This document shows, one piece after another, positions 40,079-42,239 of a stretch of DNA of 42,239 bases. Source of the stretch: Spartobacteria bacterium. GTDB lineage: Bacteria > Verrucomicrobiota > Verrucomicrobiia > Chthoniobacterales > UBA10450. Position numbers and translations under genes: made by a program. Location: positions 1 to 42,239 of the forward strand of contig PNAA01000031.1 in NCBI GenBank assembly GCA_003169975.1, written 5' to 3'. The first letter of the stretch is position 1, and every line of letters begins with the position of its first letter. The notes beneath the pieces were generated by a model. The model searched no databases. It was not told the origin of the DNA and saw only the letters and a list, made by a program, of their open reading frames with translations.

Positions 40079-42239
40079 TCACGGGCATAAGGTTCCCAGA
40101 CAACCATCAACAGGGTTTCCAAAATAGGCCTCCACGAGAGCGACGCCGGTGGTGCCGTTGACGCCTTTTACGATCGCGGTGTAGTGGCCTTCGCCGACCG
40201 GGAGCGTTATCGCGATCGCCGATTCGAGCGCGTTCGTCGGCGGGATGGTCGTCGCCATGATGTCCGCTTTCTGGGCCGGGTCCGTCATCCAGTTGTCGTT
40301 CGTGGCGATGATTGTGTCTGTGCCGCCAATATTTTGATGTAACTCAAGTGTGGGATCCGCCAGCTTGCCGGTCACCGACAGAGAAGGCCCGATGGCCCGG
40401 AGCAAGACCTTGATCGGAATGGCTCCCTCGTTGATAAAGCCACCGATCATCACGTTGTCGCCGGTCTGCACATTGCCGCGGGTCGAAATGTTAGCCAGGT
40501 TCGCTGCGCTCGATACGTCCAGACTGGCCGCACCCAGATTGTAGACCTCGACCAGACCGACGCCTGTCCCATTGTTCGTTCCGCGTAGAATCGCGGTATA
40601 AATCCCGGGGTTTAAAACGGCCAGAATCGCTGACTCAAGATCATTCGTGGGAGCAATCCCGGTATTTTCGATCGCCACCTCCTGGCTGCCTCCCGCCAAG
40701 TTCACCTTCCAGTTATCGTTAGTTGCAATCGTGGAGGTGCGGTCGTGCAGTTCAAGAAACGGATCAGCCAGCGGACCCGTCACCGGCAAGGATGGCCCGA
40801 TCCCACGAAGGACGAGTTTCATCGGCGCGTTTCCCTGGGTAATGAACCCGCCAATGAGGACGTTATCACCGGTGCCGACGTCGAGCCGGGTCGAGATATT
40901 GGCCGCGCCGGTCGGGAGGAGGAAAAAAAGTCCCTGGGCAGCACAGCCGCTGGCATTGCAGGCGAAGATTTGCACATTGGTGACGACGCCGCCCGAGAGT
41001 TGGGGCGAGGGCTGGAGCCCGAATCTAAGAGTCGGGATCCCGGAAATGATGCCCGTAGTCTGGTCCAGGCCCAAGCCCGCGGGCAGTTGGCCAACGACGG
41101 AGTAGATGACCTGGTCAGACGTATCCGAGTTAGGCGCCATGATCGCGTAACTAAAAGACACGCCTGGATAGAGTAAGGCGTTATCCTGACTCACGATCAC
41201 TGGCACAGCGAGATCAGAGGTAAAGGTCAATTCCAGGGAGGCGGTATTAGTGATGCCCACGTCGGTGGCGGAAAGCGTCACCGAAAAGCTTCCATCGGTT
41301 GTGACCGTTCCTGAAATCTCTCCCGTCATGGAATCAGCCGTCAGGCCGGACGGCAGACCAGTTGCAGTGAGACGCGTCAAAGCGCTGCCACCGCTGGTTA
41401 TGACCTGAAAGTTGAAAGGACTCCCCGTTCTACCCTTCGCGCTCGTGACACTGATGATCACCGGACCGGTGGCCGGTAAAGGTTGGCTCGTTAGGACGAG
41501 GTTGGCATTCGTGGTCCCGGCCGAGTTAGAAGCGGTTAATGCTATCTGGAACATTTCCTGCGCTGTTGGGTTGCCGACGATAGCGCGAAGCGTAGGGTCA
41601 AAGCTTAAGCCGCCGGGTAAATCGCCGACCGCCAAAGAGGTCGCTCCAGTGGCCTCGAACTGATAACTAAAAGGTAGACTAACGGTTCCCGTCGCTGCGA
41701 GCGGGCTAATAATAAGTGGTGGCTGCAGGGCCGGGTCGTAGAGTTCCGCGCTCGCGGAAACATTGGAACTGCTATCACGTCCCCCTGCCACCAGCACCAT
41801 GCCGTTGGGCAGCAACGTGGCCGTGTGCAAATAGCGTGCGATGTTGAGGTCGCCGGTGAGACTCCAGGTTCCGCTCGAAGAATCGTACAGTTCCGCGCTC
41901 GCGGTAGGGTTGCTACTGCTATCAAATCCCCCTGCCACCAGCACCGTGCCGTTGGGCAGCAAGGTCGCCGTGTCCAAATAGCGTGCGGTGTTGAGGCTGC
42001 CCGTCACAGTCCAGGTTCCTCCCGTTGGGTCGTAGAGTTCCGCACTCGCGGAAGTGCTGAAATTACTGTCCTCTCCCCCTGCCACCAGCACCATGCCGTT
42101 GGGCAGCAACGTGGCCGTGTGCAAATAGCGTGCGATGTTGAGGTCGCCGGTGAGACTCCAAGTCCCGCGCGAAGAATCGTACAGTTCCGCGCTCGCGGAA
42201 GGGTTTTCCCTGTCACCAACTCCCCCTGCCACGAGCACC
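40079..42239 (-). CDS. Kelch-repeat secreted protein with Ig-like domains and C-terminal modules (5' end outside window)
   Basis: At least 719 residues are visible, and the gene continues past the right edge. The first visible residues are already inside a Kelch unit, so the apparent start is not real. At least four Kelch-type units (SASAELYDP..GTWSLTG .. ARYLHTATLLPNGMVLVAGG) are followed by about three Ig-like domains and two copies of the shared module (ANISTR... NDNW ... VEVYNL). Unlike its relatives, the final module does not end the chain in EVYVLP but runs into FGNPVDGCLGTLCP. A frameshifted copy of a normal module end lies just downstream (39974-40073), so this C-terminus may be an altered one. 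It is secreted, and its role is unknown. Confidence 0.85.
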   Translation of the reverse strand, partial: VLVAGGVGDRENPSASAELYDSSRGTWSLTGDLNIARYLHTATLLPNGMVLVAGGEDSNFSTSASAELYDPTGGTWTVTGSLNTARYLDTATLLPNGTVLVAGGFDSSSNPTASAELYDSSSGTWSLTGDLNIARYLHTATLLPNGMVLVAGGRDSSSNVSASAELYDPALQPPLIISPLAATGTVSLPFSYQFEATGATSLAVGDLPGGLSFDPTLRAIVGNPTAQEMFQIALTASNSAGTTNANLVLTSQPLPATGPVIISVTSAKGRTGSPFNFQVITSGGSALTRLTATGLPSGLTADSMTGEISGTVTTDGSFSVTLSATDVGITNTASLELTFTSDLAVPVIVSQDNALLYPGVSFSYAIMAPNSDTSDQVIYSVVGQLPAGLGLDQTTGIISGIPTLRFGLQPSPQLSGGVVTNVQIFACNASGCAAQGLFFLLPTGAANISTRLDVGTGDNVLIGGFITQGNAPMKLVLRGIGPSLPVTGPLADPFLELHDRTSTIATNDNWKVNLAGGSQEVAIENTGIAPTNDLESAILAVLNPGIYTAILRGTNNGTGVGLVEVYNLGAASLDVSSAANLANISTRGNVQTGDNVMIGGFINEGAIPIKVLLRAIGPSLSVTGKLADPTLELHQNIGGTDTIIATNDNWMTDPAQKADIMATTIPPTNALESAIAITLPVGEGHYTAIVKGVNGTTGVALVEAYFGNPVDGCLGTLCP
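41735..42239 (-). repeat. Tandem 147-bp Kelch-coding repeats
   Basis: Matching points near 41791, 41938, 42085 and 42232 are 147 bases (49 codons) apart. The alternate units are the most similar, which suggests duplication in pairs. The array continues beyond the window. Confidence 0.85.

Overview
The window looks like a chromosomal segment of a Verrucomicrobiota bacterium, probably of the soil Chthoniobacterales type. This is inferred from the overall look and was not checked by database search. The clues are moderately high GC, heptanucleotide arrays that read as SNVQRPT-like peptides beside a four-helix-bundle gene, giant secreted proteins built from delta-60, NHL, Kelch and Ig-like repeats, and several FecR-TPR proteins.

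Layout. (1) 1-1855: a tRNA-Arg(UCG) gene whose 3' half is repeated at 1815-1855. The two copies bound a 1.6 kb stretch with one small secreted-protein gene and no integrase, which fits a decayed tRNA-targeted element. (2) 1913-4285 (-): a secreted protein with two GlcG/HbpS-like (heme-binding family) domains and two copies of a C-terminal module that recurs across the window. (3) 4424-10907 (+): a tight operon of an outer-membrane beta-barrel, a four-helix-bundle protein, and a secreted decaheme cytochrome fused to an LVIVD-type beta-propeller. Arrays of five GTTGRAC heptamers run through it. (4) 15773-10932 (-): an operon of a bis-histidine cytochrome-b-like membrane protein, a membrane-anchored decaheme cytochrome, and a class III nucleotidyl cyclase with TPRs. 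(5) 15988-21845 (+), divergent from (4): a tetraheme c554-like cytochrome, a NuoE-NuoF fusion, and an 844-residue iron-sulfur protein with two cyclic-nucleotide-binding domains embedded between ferredoxin-type domains. (6) 27547-21872 (-): a FecR-TPR-beta-barrel protein followed by a CHASE2-adenylate cyclase. (7) 42239-27628 (-): three giant repeat-rich surface or secreted proteins (Kelch, delta-60 and NHL types) and a second FecR-TPR protein whose barrel is replaced by a proline-rich tail.

How the parts may work together (inference). Region 3 could carry electrons across the outer membrane, region 4 across the periplasm and inner membrane, and region 5 could take them from NADH through FMN and Fe-S clusters. 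Regions 4 and 6 each encode a nucleotidyl cyclase, and they flank the only gene here with cNMP-binding domains, which is itself an electron-transfer protein. A respiratory or extracellular electron-transfer chain gated by a cyclic nucleotide is the most exciting candidate in the window.

A separate signal is the 9-mer GCCTAACGA (core CCTAACGA). It is strongly over-represented in the first 24 kb, on both strands and in several reading frames, and is nearly absent from the adhesin region.
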